A stretch of DNA of 38,480 nucleotides from an uncultured Clostridium sp. Lineage in GTDB: Bacteria > Bacillota > Clostridia > Clostridiales > Clostridiaceae. Shown here one piece after another: positions 7,529 to 15,687 of this stretch. The DNA lies in the NCBI RefSeq assembly GCF_947072515.1, contig NZ_CAMTIG010000034.1, positions 1 to 38,480 of the forward strand, given 5' to 3'. The notes under the pieces are model-generated. The model was given only the letters and a program-made list of their open reading frames with translations, ran no database searches and had not been told where the DNA came from. The first letter of the stretch is position 1, and each line of letters opens with the position of its first letter. Both the position numbers and the translations under genes were made by a program.

Positions 7529-8455
7529 TTATTTTTCTCTACTTAATTTGCATTTAAATATTATATATGAACCAATTATTATTACTATAACACCAACCCA
7601 GAAATTTAAATGTAAGGCTTCTCCTAAAAATATTATTGCTAAAATTGGCCCTATAATTGGTTTTATCATAAATGTAGTTGATGCAATTGTTGCTGAAGTT
7701 GATTCTATTGCCTGTTGATAAAAAATATAACCTAAAAATTTCACTAATAATCCCATTATTACTAACAATATAACCATTTCAATATTTGTTATATTATCAA
7801 TTATTGGTCGTCCTGATATTAATAATCCTACAAATAAAACTATATCTCCAATTACGAAAGAGAAAAAGTTAAGTACCATTCCACCATATTGTTGCACTCT
7901 CTTTTTTGATATAACTGTATATAAAGAAAATACTATCGCGGCAAAGAAAGCAAGTCCAATTCCAATTAGGTGACTTCTAGCTGATCTACTATCAATTAAA
8001 CTTTCTGGATTAATTAATATTAATAACCCAACTATTGATACTATAAGTCCTATTGCTATTTTTTTAGTTATTTTTTCATTTAAAATAAAAAATGATAGTG
8101 GAATTGCAAAAATCGCTGTTGTACTAATTATTACTGCAACAGTTGCTGCATTTATATAGCTTAAGGACATTTGTAATGCAGTCATTGATAATGGAACACA
8201 CAGTATTCCTACAACAGTAAAATATCCAAAATCATTTGCTTTAAATTTTATTTTTCTTTTTTTCATTTCACGACAAGCAGGTGCAATCATTAATATGATG
8301 GCTACGAAAAAGGCCCAAAATATAACTTGATAAGGATCTAATTTAAATAATGCCAATTTCTTTCCGGCTATTTCTTGTGTACTATACATAAATGCTGCTA
8401 AAATTATACATATATATCCTTTAATAAGTGATTTTCGTTCAATACTATTTTCCAT
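7529..8455 (-). CDS. EamA/DMT-family transporter, last gene of the acid-catabolic operon
   Basis: 308 residues, about ten membrane helices in two EamA repeats (roughly 10-145 and 160-300): an IILAAFMYSTQEI first helix, AATVAVIIST in the first repeat and the C-terminal TTFMIKPIIGPILAIIFLGE stretch. It resembles the paralogue at 684-1649 in these motifs. AAGGAGAGAAAG precedes the ATG. It follows the CoA-transferase by 81 bases with a hairpin but no promoter visible between. Transport of the acid that the operon degrades (or of a product) is the likely job, inferred only from position. Confidence 0.87.
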   Translation of the reverse strand: MENSIERKSLIKGYICIILAAFMYSTQEIAGKKLALFKLDPYQVIFWAFFVAIILMIAPACREMKKRKIKFKANDFGYFTVVGILCVPLSMTALQMSLSYINAATVAVIISTTAIFAIPLSFFILNEKITKKIAIGLIVSIVGLLILINPESLIDSRSARSHLIGIGLAFFAAIVFSLYTVISKKRVQQYGGMVLNFFSFVIGDIVLFVGLLISGRPIIDNITNIEMVILLVIMGLLVKFLGYIFYQQAIESTSATIASTTFMIKPIIGPILAIIFLGEALHLNFWVGVIVIIIGSYIIFKCKLSREK

Positions 8456-8496
8456 CTCTTTCTCTCCTTGTTGTTAACGTTTACTTTTTGTTTTTT

Positions 8497-8529
8497 AAAT
8501 ATATCTGGTGGTTATCACCAGATATATTT
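8497..8529 (-). terminator. Hairpin between CoA-transferase and EamA genes
   Basis: A perfect 14-bp stem (AAATATATCTGGTG / CACCAGATATATTT) with loop GTTAT. On the minus strand it is followed by A-rich sequence, so it may reduce rather than stop transcription, or protect the upstream mRNA. The plus-strand side has the better T-tract. Confidence 0.55.
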
Positions 8530-8536
8530 ATTTTTA

Positions 8537-9868
8537 TTATATTAAATGTTGCTCTTTTGCTGCTTTTCTTAATGCTTCTCTAAAATTAGGATGTGCTAGA
8601 GATATTAATTTTTCAGCACGCTCACTTGAATCCAATCCTTTTAAGTTTGCAACTCCATATTCAGTAACAACATATTGTACATCTGTTCTTGGTGTAGTTA
8701 CTGGTCCTGATAATTTAGGTACTATTTTGCTTATAGCTCCATTTTTAGTTGTAGATATAAATGCAATTATTGATTTTCCACCATTAGAAGTACTTGCTCC
8801 TCTTACAAAATCTAATTGTCCACCTGTTGCACTAAATTGATGTCCTTTCATCCATTCTGAATTACATTCACCTGTTAAATCCATTTCAATAGTTGAATTT
8901 ACAGATATAACATTATCGTTTTGTGCAATAATAGCTGGATTATTTACATAATCAACTGGATGACTTTCAATTGCAAGATTTTCATTTATATAATCATAAA
9001 ACTCCTTATCTCCCATTGCGAAAGTAAATACACTTTTACCTTTATTTAATTGTTTCTTAGAATTATTTATAACTCCAAGTTTCATTAATTTCACTAGTCC
9101 TGGTGTTAATAACTCTGTATGAACTCCTAAATCTTTATGATTAATTAATGCAGAACACACAGCATCTGGTAATCCACCAATCCCCATTTGAAGACAAGCT
9201 CCATTAGGTACTAATTCTGCAATTTGTTCACCTATTACTCTTTCTTCTTCTGACATAGCCTTAGTTTTTAATTCATCTAACTCCTCTGTATGCTCCACTA
9301 TAGCATCAACTTGAGATACATGGATTGTTGACTGTCCAAATACCTTTGGCATGTCTTCATTAACTTCAATAATTAATCTTTTTGCATTTAAGGCAGTTGT
9401 TCTTCCATAATCATTATTAGTTCCAAAAGTAAAGAATCCATTTCTATCCATAGGTGATACTGTTATCATAAACACATCTGGTTTTATGACTTCATTAAAT
9501 ATTTTTATTGATTGACTAAAGTTATTTGGTATGAATTTAACTACTTTTTTATTTTCTTCATCTGCTTTTTTGATAAGTGCTCTCTCTCCACCTGTCATAA
9601 AACATGTATGTGGGTGAACTTCATCCATTAAATCATATTGTAATAAATTATTTATCAATTTATGTTCTGAATGGAAATAATATAAATTCAAATTTTTCAA
9701 TTTTTTATTTCTTACATTTAATGCTAGAGTTTCTATAAGCTTTGGAGGTTGTGACATAGCCATTCCAAATCCTATTTTACTATTACTTTCCACGTTCTCG
9801 ATTATAGCCTCTTGTGCTGTTCTAAGTTTTGAATTATATATTTCTTGAAAATCAATCATATCTTTCAT
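8537..9868 (-). CDS. Acyl-CoA transferase (acetyl-CoA hydrolase/transferase family), probable itaconate CoA-transferase
   Basis: 443 residues, the length of class I CoA-transferases such as 4-hydroxybutyrate, butyrate and itaconate CoA-transferases. Motifs: GIGGLPDAV (229-237), the HTE motif with likely active-site Glu E252, FSATGGQLDFVRGA (345-358) and VTEYGVANLKGL near the C-terminus. The Glu forms a covalent CoA thioester intermediate in this family. Gene context is decisive: together with a MaoC-like hydratase and a CitE-like lyase it matches the RipA/Ict step that activates itaconate to itaconyl-CoA. Mesaconate or citramalate activation is the main alternative. GAAGGT lies 7 bases before the ATG. 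Third gene of the sigma-54-controlled operon. Confidence 0.85.
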   Translation of the reverse strand: MKDMIDFQEIYNSKLRTAQEAIIENVESNSKIGFGMAMSQPPKLIETLALNVRNKKLKNLNLYYFHSEHKLINNLLQYDLMDEVHPHTCFMTGGERALIKKADEENKKVVKFIPNNFSQSIKIFNEVIKPDVFMITVSPMDRNGFFTFGTNNDYGRTTALNAKRLIIEVNEDMPKVFGQSTIHVSQVDAIVEHTEELDELKTKAMSEEERVIGEQIAELVPNGACLQMGIGGLPDAVCSALINHKDLGVHTELLTPGLVKLMKLGVINNSKKQLNKGKSVFTFAMGDKEFYDYINENLAIESHPVDYVNNPAIIAQNDNVISVNSTIEMDLTGECNSEWMKGHQFSATGGQLDFVRGASTSNGGKSIIAFISTTKNGAISKIVPKLSGPVTTPRTDVQYVVTEYGVANLKGLDSSERAEKLISLAHPNFREALRKAAKEQHLI

Positions 9869-9926
9869 GATCTTTACCTTCTTTCCTAATTTTTATTTTC
9901 CTAATTATTTTCTTAACAGTTAATTT

Positions 9927-10448
9927 CTAATAATTACTTTCTTTTGGATCATGTCCTTTTTTGTATACAAGCATTGTTCTATCAAAAATCATAACTTGTT
10001 CACCATTTTGATTTAATCCTTTTGTTCTAACTGTTACAATACCTTGTCCTGGTCTGCTTTTAGATTCACGTTTATCTACTACTTCTGACTCTGCATATAA
10101 AGTATCGCCTGCAAAGACAGGTTTTGTTGCTTTAACATTATTCCATCCTAAGTTTGCAACTACTTTACCACTTACTGTTTTAACACTCATTCCTGTAATA
10201 ACTGCTAATGTGAAAGTTGAATCTACAAGTAATTTTTTCCACTCAGTTTTTGATGCATATGCATCATCAAAATGTACTTGTTGTGTATTCATTGATAATA
10301 ATGTAAACCAAATATTATCTACATCTGTTATTGTTCTTCCTGGTCTATGTTCAAAAACATCTCCAATTTTAAAATCCTCAAAATAAAATCCTGATGTTTC
10401 TCTATATCTATTTGCTCCTACTTCTTTGTATGCTCCTGGTAAATTCAT
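9927..10448 (-). CDS. MaoC-like hotdog hydratase, probable itaconyl-CoA/mesaconyl-CoA hydratase
   Basis: 173 residues forming one hotdog domain. FEDFKIGDVFEHRPGRTIT opens the fold; the hydratase segment reads FTLLSMNTQQVHFD, aligned with the family S-G-D-x-N-P-x-H so that the catalytic His is kept while the usual Asp is Asn. That variant is found in mesaconyl-CoA/itaconyl-CoA-type hydratases as far as I recall; an alignment should confirm it. The C-terminal half has KPVFAGDTLYAESEV and a final strand. The proposed reaction is itaconyl-CoA + H2O to (S)-citramalyl-CoA (RipB/Ich role). AGGAGG precedes the ATG; the gene lies 58 bases upstream of the CoA-transferase gene and 64 bases after the lyase gene. 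Confidence 0.82.
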   Translation of the reverse strand: MNLPGAYKEVGANRYRETSGFYFEDFKIGDVFEHRPGRTITDVDNIWFTLLSMNTQQVHFDDAYASKTEWKKLLVDSTFTLAVITGMSVKTVSGKVVANLGWNNVKATKPVFAGDTLYAESEVVDKRESKSRPGQGIVTVRTKGLNQNGEQVMIFDRTMLVYKKGHDPKESNY

Positions 10449-10512
10449 AATCTTTTCCTCCTAATATTTAAAAACTTTTCCATTTTATATTTTTAGTTTA
10501 CTTTTTAGTTCT

Positions 10513-11316
10513 CTAACTTATATTCTTTAATATTGCTCTTGCTCTCTTAGCAATAGCCTCATCTATCATTTGTCCATCTAGAGTTCCTACACCCGCTTTA
10601 TTTATCTCTAATACTTTGTTAGCCCACTCTATTTGTTCTTCTGTTATATTGAAAACCTTATTTATCTTTTCTACTTGTGCTGGGTAAATAACTAGCTTTC
10701 CTCTAAATCCCATGTTTTTTACTTTTATTGCCTCTTGTTCAACACCTTCTAAATCTTTAACATTAAAATATGGTGTATCAATCATTTGGACTCCATTTCT
10801 TGATGCAAAATCAATTATTTTATTTCTAATATAATTTAAGTTATCCCAATCATTTACTATATTTAACTCATCTGACAGATCAGCTGAACCAAATAATGCA
10901 TAAGGTACTTCTTCTTTTTCTAGTTCTAATAGCATATCAATACTTTTCATTGTTTCTATCATTGGTATTGCTACCGTTTTTTTATTTTCATTTTTAAATG
11001 CACCTGTTACATTTTTTAAAATCTCTGCCGAATTGCATTTAGGAATAACAATAAAATCTGGTTCCATTTTTGACTCTATTAATGCTTTCAAATCATTTAT
11101 TCCATCTTTAGTATCTAAACTATTTACTCTTACTGCTATTTTTTGAGTCAAATTTTTTGATTCTAAGTATCTTACAACATTTTCTCTCGCTGTATTTTTA
11201 TTTTCCTGTGATACTGAATCTTCTAAGTCTAAGATAGTTACATCTGCTTTATTCTTTTCTCCTGAACCAAAGTATTTCTCTTTTGTACCTGGAGTAAACA
11301 TCCATGTTCCTAACAT
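10513..11316 (-). CDS. CitE-like HpcH/HpaI lyase, probable citramalyl-CoA lyase
   Basis: 267 residues, TIM-barrel lyase of the citrate lyase beta-subunit-like family. Seen: N-terminal FTPGTKEKYFGSG and ADVTILDLEDSV (substrate and CoA pocket), an Arg in AVRVNSLDT, the Mg2+ ligands in IPMIETM and FGSADLSDEL, and GKLVIYPAQV, where Tyr stands for the usual His in GKxxIHPxQ. It would cleave citramalyl-CoA to acetyl-CoA and pyruvate (RipC/Ccl role); malyl-CoA-type substrates are an alternative. It is the first gene of the operon, 38 bases after a -24/-12 promoter. AAGGAGGG precedes the ATG. Confidence 0.84.
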   Translation of the reverse strand: MLGTWMFTPGTKEKYFGSGEKNKADVTILDLEDSVSQENKNTARENVVRYLESKNLTQKIAVRVNSLDTKDGINDLKALIESKMEPDFIVIPKCNSAEILKNVTGAFKNENKKTVAIPMIETMKSIDMLLELEKEEVPYALFGSADLSDELNIVNDWDNLNYIRNKIIDFASRNGVQMIDTPYFNVKDLEGVEQEAIKVKNMGFRGKLVIYPAQVEKINKVFNITEEQIEWANKVLEINKAGVGTLDGQMIDEAIAKRARAILKNIS

Positions 11317-11353
11317 ATCTTTCCCTCCTTTTTTATCTTATACCTTTTATATA

Positions 11354-11370
11354 AGCATTTTCTGTGCCAA
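11354..11370 (-). promoter_or_regulatory. Sigma-54 (-24/-12) promoter of the catabolic operon
   Basis: The minus strand reads TTGGCACAGAAAATGCT. GG and GC are exactly 10 bases apart and TTGGCAC matches the -24 consensus fully. The predicted start is near 11342, giving a leader of about 25 bases before the lyase gene. The adjacent gene is a sigma-54 activator. An imperfect palindrome (CCACTTAAATGG, 11382-11393) lies just upstream. Confidence 0.82.
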
Positions 11371-11412
11371 CTTCTACAAGCCCACTTAAATGGTCATTTT
11401 TATTTTTTTATT

Positions 11413-11463
11413 AAAAAAAAAGACACAAAAAGTGTCTTTTTTAGAACTTTTGGTGTCTTTTTT
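11413..11463 (-). terminator. Terminator of the sigma-54 activator gene with a duplicated arm; possible activator site
   Basis: On the minus strand AAAAAAGACAC (11432-11442) pairs with GTGTCTTTTTTTTT (11413-11426) around a 5-base loop, a clear terminator. A second copy of AAAAAAGACAC (11453-11463) precedes it and could pair with the same strand. The GACAC-N5-GTGTC palindrome is centred about 85 bases upstream of the -24/-12 promoter start site, a normal distance for an enhancer site. Confidence 0.72.
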
Positions 11464-11467
11464 GAAT

Positions 11468-13366
11468 TTAACTACGTTTTTTTCGCATATAGCTTGATTT
11501 ACTTATATTTAATTTTTCTAAAATCTCTTCCATACTATAATTTTCATTTATATAGTAATTTATAACCTTCTTCTCAATTTCTCCTACAATTTCTTTTAAA
11601 TCCTTATTTAAATTTATATTTGCTTTTAGAGTTCCATCCGTTGCCCTCTTATTCATATCAACTAAAAGCTTATTTAAATTTGAATTATATAAATTAGGTG
11701 CTTTTGTCATAAGATATGCTCTCTTAACAATACTATCTAATTCTCTTATATTTCCTTTCCACTCATGAGTACTTGGAATATCATCTATAATCTTTAATAC
11801 AGATTCTTCTACTTCTTCTTTATCTGGATATTCCTTTATTAACTTTTTAGCTATTATTCTTATGTCTTCTTTTCTCTCTCTAAGTGGCAATAAATTTATA
11901 TAAAATACGTTTAACCTATAATATAAATCTTCTCTGAAATTTCCCTTTTCAACTTCATCTGCTAAATTTCTATTTGTTGCACATATTATTCTTATATCTA
12001 TTGGAATAACATTTTCTCCACCTACACGTCTAACTTCTTTTTCTTGTATTACTCTTAATAAACTTGATTGCAGGTGCTTCGATATTTCTCCAATTTCATC
12101 TAAAAATATTGTTCCTTTATGAGCTAATTCAAATAATCCTGGTTTTCCTTCTTTTCTAGCTCCAGTAAATGCTCCCCCTTCATATCCAAAAAGCTCACTC
12201 TCTAATAAATTTTCAGATATTGCAGCACAGTTTACTGCTACAAAAGGCTCATTTTTTCTTCTGCTTTCATTATGAATACTTTGAGCAAATAATTCTTTCC
12301 CTGTTCCTGATTCACCATTTATTAAAATAGTTTCATCAGTTTTAGAATATAATTTTGCTAATATCTTTATATCTTGCATAATTTGATTACTTACTTCAAT
12401 ATCATCAAAATTATATCTTGCCATAAGTCCTTTTTCATGAAGATTCTCTCTAATTTTCTTTTCAATCTTTTGAATATTTGAACTTTTTTCAAATGTACTA
12501 ACTCCCCCTATATTTCTTTGTTCAAGCATTATTGGAATTCTACTAGTGGCTATTATTTCTCCATTAATTTCTTGTAACATTCCGATCTCTGCTTTACCAC
12601 TTACATTTATTTCATGCATTTTCGTATTCGGTATTGTATCTACAATATTTTTTCCTAATACTCTATCTCTTTTCTTTTTCATTATCTTCTCAGCACTTGG
12701 ATTATATAAAGTTATTATATCTTTTTCATCTGTTACTATTATCCCTTGATTTATGGAGTTTAATATAGCATTTAATCTAGCATTTTTTTCTTTTTCTATT
12801 CTTCTTACTTTAGCAATGTTAATAGCATTGGTAACTGCATTTGCTATAGACTCTTTACTTGATTGTAATAAAACACTATTCATTCCTAATCTTTCTGCAT
12901 TTAGAGGAGTCATTCCCCCACCAATTACTGTGTTAATTCCTAGCTTAGCTATACTTTCAACATCATTGGCTACTTCTAATGTACTTTCATATTTCACTCT
13001 TTTTAATTCTACATCTAAAATTCTTTCAATCTCTTTTACATCATACTTATCTTCATTATAAGATAAAAAACCTATCTTCTTTTCTCCATAACTTTTAGCA
13101 TTATCGATTGCTTTTATTAAATCAAAGTTTGTTATAGCTACATTAACAACTGGAATACTACTGTTCTCTTGAATTCTTCTAACCGTTGCTCCTCTACTTA
13201 AAAAAACATCTGTATCCTTTTCATTTTCTTTTATATAATTTTTTATTTCATCTATTTTGTTAATAGTTTTTACTTTTAATCGAACACCCTCAAATGAAAC
13301 TTCATCAAAAAAACTTTCCATTTCTTTATATGTAGATATTACCGTTATCCTTATTTGTTCTTTCAT
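11468..13366 (-). CDS. Sigma-54-dependent activator with PrpR N-terminal domain
   Basis: 632 residues. The PrpR_N sensor domain (about 10-185) contains [10 protein letters not shown] and [11 protein letters not shown]; in relatives it binds a small acid or CoA ester. A PAS domain follows (about 195-300), then the AAA+ domain with Walker A GESGTGKE (351-358), the GAFTGA sigma-54 contact loop (398-403) and Walker B FLDEIGE (421-427). The C-terminal helix-turn-helix is short ([22 protein letters not shown]). Presence of GAFTGA means it should open sigma-54 promoters, and a good one lies 98 bases downstream of its stop. AAAGGAG precedes the ATG. Its own gene ends in a terminator, so it is transcribed separately from the operon it should control. 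Confidence 0.92.
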   Translation of the reverse strand: MKEQIRITVISTYKEMESFFDEVSFEGVRLKVKTINKIDEIKNYIKENEKDTDVFLSRGATVRRIQENSSIPVVNVAITNFDLIKAIDNAKSYGEKKIGFLSYNEDKYDVKEIERILDVELKRVKYESTLEVANDVESIAKLGINTVIGGGMTPLNAERLGMNSVLLQSSKESIANAVTNAINIAKVRRIEKEKNARLNAILNSINQGIIVTDEKDIITLYNPSAEKIMKKKRDRVLGKNIVDTIPNTKMHEINVSGKAEIGMLQEINGEIIATSRIPIMLEQRNIGGVSTFEKSSNIQKIEKKIRENLHEKGLMARYNFDDIEVSNQIMQDIKILAKLYSKTDETILINGESGTGKELFAQSIHNESRRKNEPFVAVNCAAISENLLESELFGYEGGAFTGARKEGKPGLFELAHKGTIFLDEIGEISKHLQSSLLRVIQEKEVRRVGGENVIPIDIRIICATNRNLADEVEKGNFREDLYYRLNVFYINLLPLRERKEDIRIIAKKLIKEYPDKEEVEESVLKIIDDIPSTHEWKGNIRELDSIVKRAYLMTKAPNLYNSNLNKLLVDMNKRATDGTLKANINLNKDLKEIVGEIEKKVINYYINENYSMEEILEKLNISKSSYMRKKRS

Positions 13367-13430
13367 CAGCTTACTCCTTTCTGTAATCCTTTCCTTTATA
13401 AAATACTATATATTAATCTATAAAAAAATA

Positions 13431-13460
13431 AAACCTTTTAACTCCAAAGTTAAAAGGTTT
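13431..13460 (-). terminator. Strong intrinsic terminator after htpG
   Basis: AAACCTTTTAACT / AGTTAAAAGGTTT with loop CCAA, followed on the minus strand by TATTTTTTTATAG. Confidence 0.88.
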
Positions 13461-13478
13461 ATTAAAATGTTTTACTTT

Positions 13479-15347
13479 TTATTTCATTAATTTACATATA
13501 TCATTTGCAAACTCTGTAGGATCATCTATACTTAACCCTTCCATAAGTAATGCTTGATTATAAAGAAGATTTACATAAAGATTAAACTTTTCTTTATCAC
13601 CTTCATAAGATGCTTTTAAAGAATTAAATACTTCATGATTTGGATTAACTTCTAATATTTTTTCAGATTTTACGCCTTCATTATTAGGCATTGTATTTAA
13701 TATCTTTTCCATCTCTATTGAAACTTCACCTTCTGTTGAAAGGCATACAGGATACTTCTTAAGTTTTGAAGATGCCTTAACTTCTTTTACTTTTCCTGAT
13801 AGTGCCTCTTTAATTCCTGTAAATAAATCTTTATTTTCTTCATTTGCTTTAGTTTCTTCTTCTTTATTTTCTATTCCTAAATCACCTGAAGAAACTGATT
13901 TAAATTCTTTTTCATCAAAGTTTTGAAGAACTTTAATAGCAAATTCATCTATATCTTCTGTAAAGTATAATACTTCATAGCCATTATCTAATACCATTTC
14001 AGTTTGTGGCATTTTTTCTATTCTTTCATTTGATTCACCTGATGCATAGTAAATGTATTTTTGGTCTTCTTTCATTCTTTCAACATACTCTTTTAGAGTA
14101 ACCATTTTCTTTTCTGTTGAAGAATAAAACATTACTAAATTCTTTAAGTCATCTTTATGTGCTCCAAATTCATCATATATTCCATATTTTAAAACTCTTC
14201 CAAATGATTTATAGAATTTTTCATATGACTCTCTATCATTTTTAAGCATAGCTTCTAGTTCATTTTTAATTTTATTTTTTATATTTTTAGCTATTCTTTT
14301 TAATTGTCTATCATGTTGAAGAAGTTCTCTTGAAATATTTAATGAAAGATCTTGTGAATCAACTATTCCTTTTACAAATCCAAAGTAATCTGGAAGTAAT
14401 TCTTCACATTTTTCCATTATTAAAACACCATTTGAATATAGTTCTAAACCTTTTTTATACTCTTTTGTATAGTAATCATATGGAGTGCTTTCTGGAATAA
14501 ATAAGATTGAATTATAGCTAATCATTCCATCAACACTTATATGAATATGTTTTAAAGGCTTATCAAATCCAAATCTTTTCTCAAAGTAGAAATTATTATA
14601 ATCTTCATCAGTAAGTTCACTTTTGTTTTTTCTCCAAATAGGAACCATACTATTTATAGTTTCTTCTATATATTCATCATACTGGTCTTCTGAATCTTCT
14701 TTTAATTTAGATTTTTTTGCATCTATTTTAATTGGATATCTTATAAAATCTGAATACTTTTTAACTAAGCTTCTTAATTTATATTCATTCAAATACTCAT
14801 CAAAGTTTTCATCCTCTGTATTTTCTTTTAAATGAAGAATTATATCTGTTCCATAGCTTTCCTTTTCAGCATTTGAAATAGTATATCCTTCAACACCATC
14901 AGATTCCCACATAAAAGCCTTGTCCTGACCAAATCCTTTAGTTAGAACTTTAACATGGTCTGCAACTAAAAATGCTGAATAGAATCCAACACCAAATTGT
15001 CCTATAATATCATATCCATCTTTTAATTCATTTTCATTTTTAAATTGTAAAGAACCACTCTTTGCAATTACTCCAAGGTTTTCTTCAAGTTCCTCTTCAG
15101 TCATACCTATACCAGTATCTTTAATAGTAAGAGTTCTATCCTCCATGTTTGGTATAAGCTTAATAAAGTAATCTTCCTTATTAAAACTTAAAGTATTATC
15201 ACTTAAAGTTTTGTAATAAATTTTATCAATTGCATCACTAGCATTTGATATTAACTCCCTTAAAAATATTTCTCTATTTGTGTAAATAGAGTTAATAACA
15301 ATATCTAATAGTCTTTTTGATTCTGCTCTAAATTGTTTCTTTTCCAA
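13479..15347 (-). CDS. htpG: Hsp90-family chaperone HtpG
   Basis: A 622-residue ATP-dependent chaperone. The GHKL ATPase domain is at the N-terminus ([42 protein letters not shown]); the middle and C-terminal dimerisation domains follow, with [12 protein letters not shown] in the middle. Length is normal for HtpG. The start needs care: an ATG at 15354-15356 directly abuts AAAGGAG with no spacer, while TTG at 15345-15347 lies 9 bases from it and gives [12 protein letters not shown], which matches the family N-terminus. I choose the TTG. A sigma-A promoter and a perfect CIRCE precede the gene, so HrcA control is expected. Single-gene unit. Confidence 0.95.
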   Translation of the reverse strand: MEKKQFRAESKRLLDIVINSIYTNREIFLRELISNASDAIDKIYYKTLSDNTLSFNKEDYFIKLIPNMEDRTLTIKDTGIGMTEEELEENLGVIAKSGSLQFKNENELKDGYDIIGQFGVGFYSAFLVADHVKVLTKGFGQDKAFMWESDGVEGYTISNAEKESYGTDIILHLKENTEDENFDEYLNEYKLRSLVKKYSDFIRYPIKIDAKKSKLKEDSEDQYDEYIEETINSMVPIWRKNKSELTDEDYNNFYFEKRFGFDKPLKHIHISVDGMISYNSILFIPESTPYDYYTKEYKKGLELYSNGVLIMEKCEELLPDYFGFVKGIVDSQDLSLNISRELLQHDRQLKRIAKNIKNKIKNELEAMLKNDRESYEKFYKSFGRVLKYGIYDEFGAHKDDLKNLVMFYSSTEKKMVTLKEYVERMKEDQKYIYYASGESNERIEKMPQTEMVLDNGYEVLYFTEDIDEFAIKVLQNFDEKEFKSVSSGDLGIENKEEETKANEENKDLFTGIKEALSGKVKEVKASSKLKKYPVCLSTEGEVSIEMEKILNTMPNNEGVKSEKILEVNPNHEVFNSLKASYEGDKEKFNLYVNLLYNQALLMEGLSIDDPTEFANDICKLMK

Positions 15348-15378
15348 TTTAAACATCTCCTTTCAACATTTCCCTTTG

Positions 15379-15405
15379 TTAGCACTCTAATCATTAGAGT
15401 GCTAA
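15379..15405. promoter_or_regulatory. CIRCE element (HrcA operator) of htpG
   Basis: TTAGCACTC-N9-GAGTGCTAA, a perfect match to the consensus inverted repeat with the standard 9-base spacer. It lies just downstream of the predicted htpG start site. Confidence 0.97.
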
Positions 15406-15417
15406 TCCCATATTTCT

Positions 15418-15446
15418 GTTATATCACACTAGATTTTTTTTGTCAA
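15418..15446 (-). promoter_or_regulatory. Sigma-A promoter of htpG
   Basis: TTGACA (15441-15446) and TATAAC (15418-15423) on the minus strand with a 17-base spacer; the start site near 15411 would place CIRCE in the first transcribed bases. Confidence 0.88.
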
Positions 15447-15464
15447 TAATCTCCTAATTAAAGA

Positions 15465-15494
15465 AAAAAATCTACAGCAAGCTGTAGATTTTTT
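15465..15494 (-). terminator. Intrinsic terminator between the BceB-like permease gene and htpG
   Basis: AAAAAATCTACAG / CTGTAGATTTTTT with loop CAAG, T-tract on both strands. It most likely ends the ABC transporter operon, about 190 bases past its stop codon. The interval between (15495-15687) also has the small inverted repeat GGACA-TT-TGTCC. Confidence 0.75.
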
Positions 15495-15687
15495 CTGACA
15501 ATATAAATATTTATAATTAAGGATTCTGCAAATGCATTCCTTATTAACAGTATCTGTATACCAATTTAATTAATATACTCTAATGGATTTATTATATATA
15601 CTATATTATCATTTATTCTAAAATTTCAAAAGGACATTTGTCCGTTTTTCTATTTATTTTTTATTTATTTTCTTTAGTATATACTTT

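Noticed and set aside
12546..13490. Several plus-strand frames opposite the sigma-54 activator
   Set aside because: They are shadows of the activator gene; hydrophobic content reflects the complementary A/T-rich codons.
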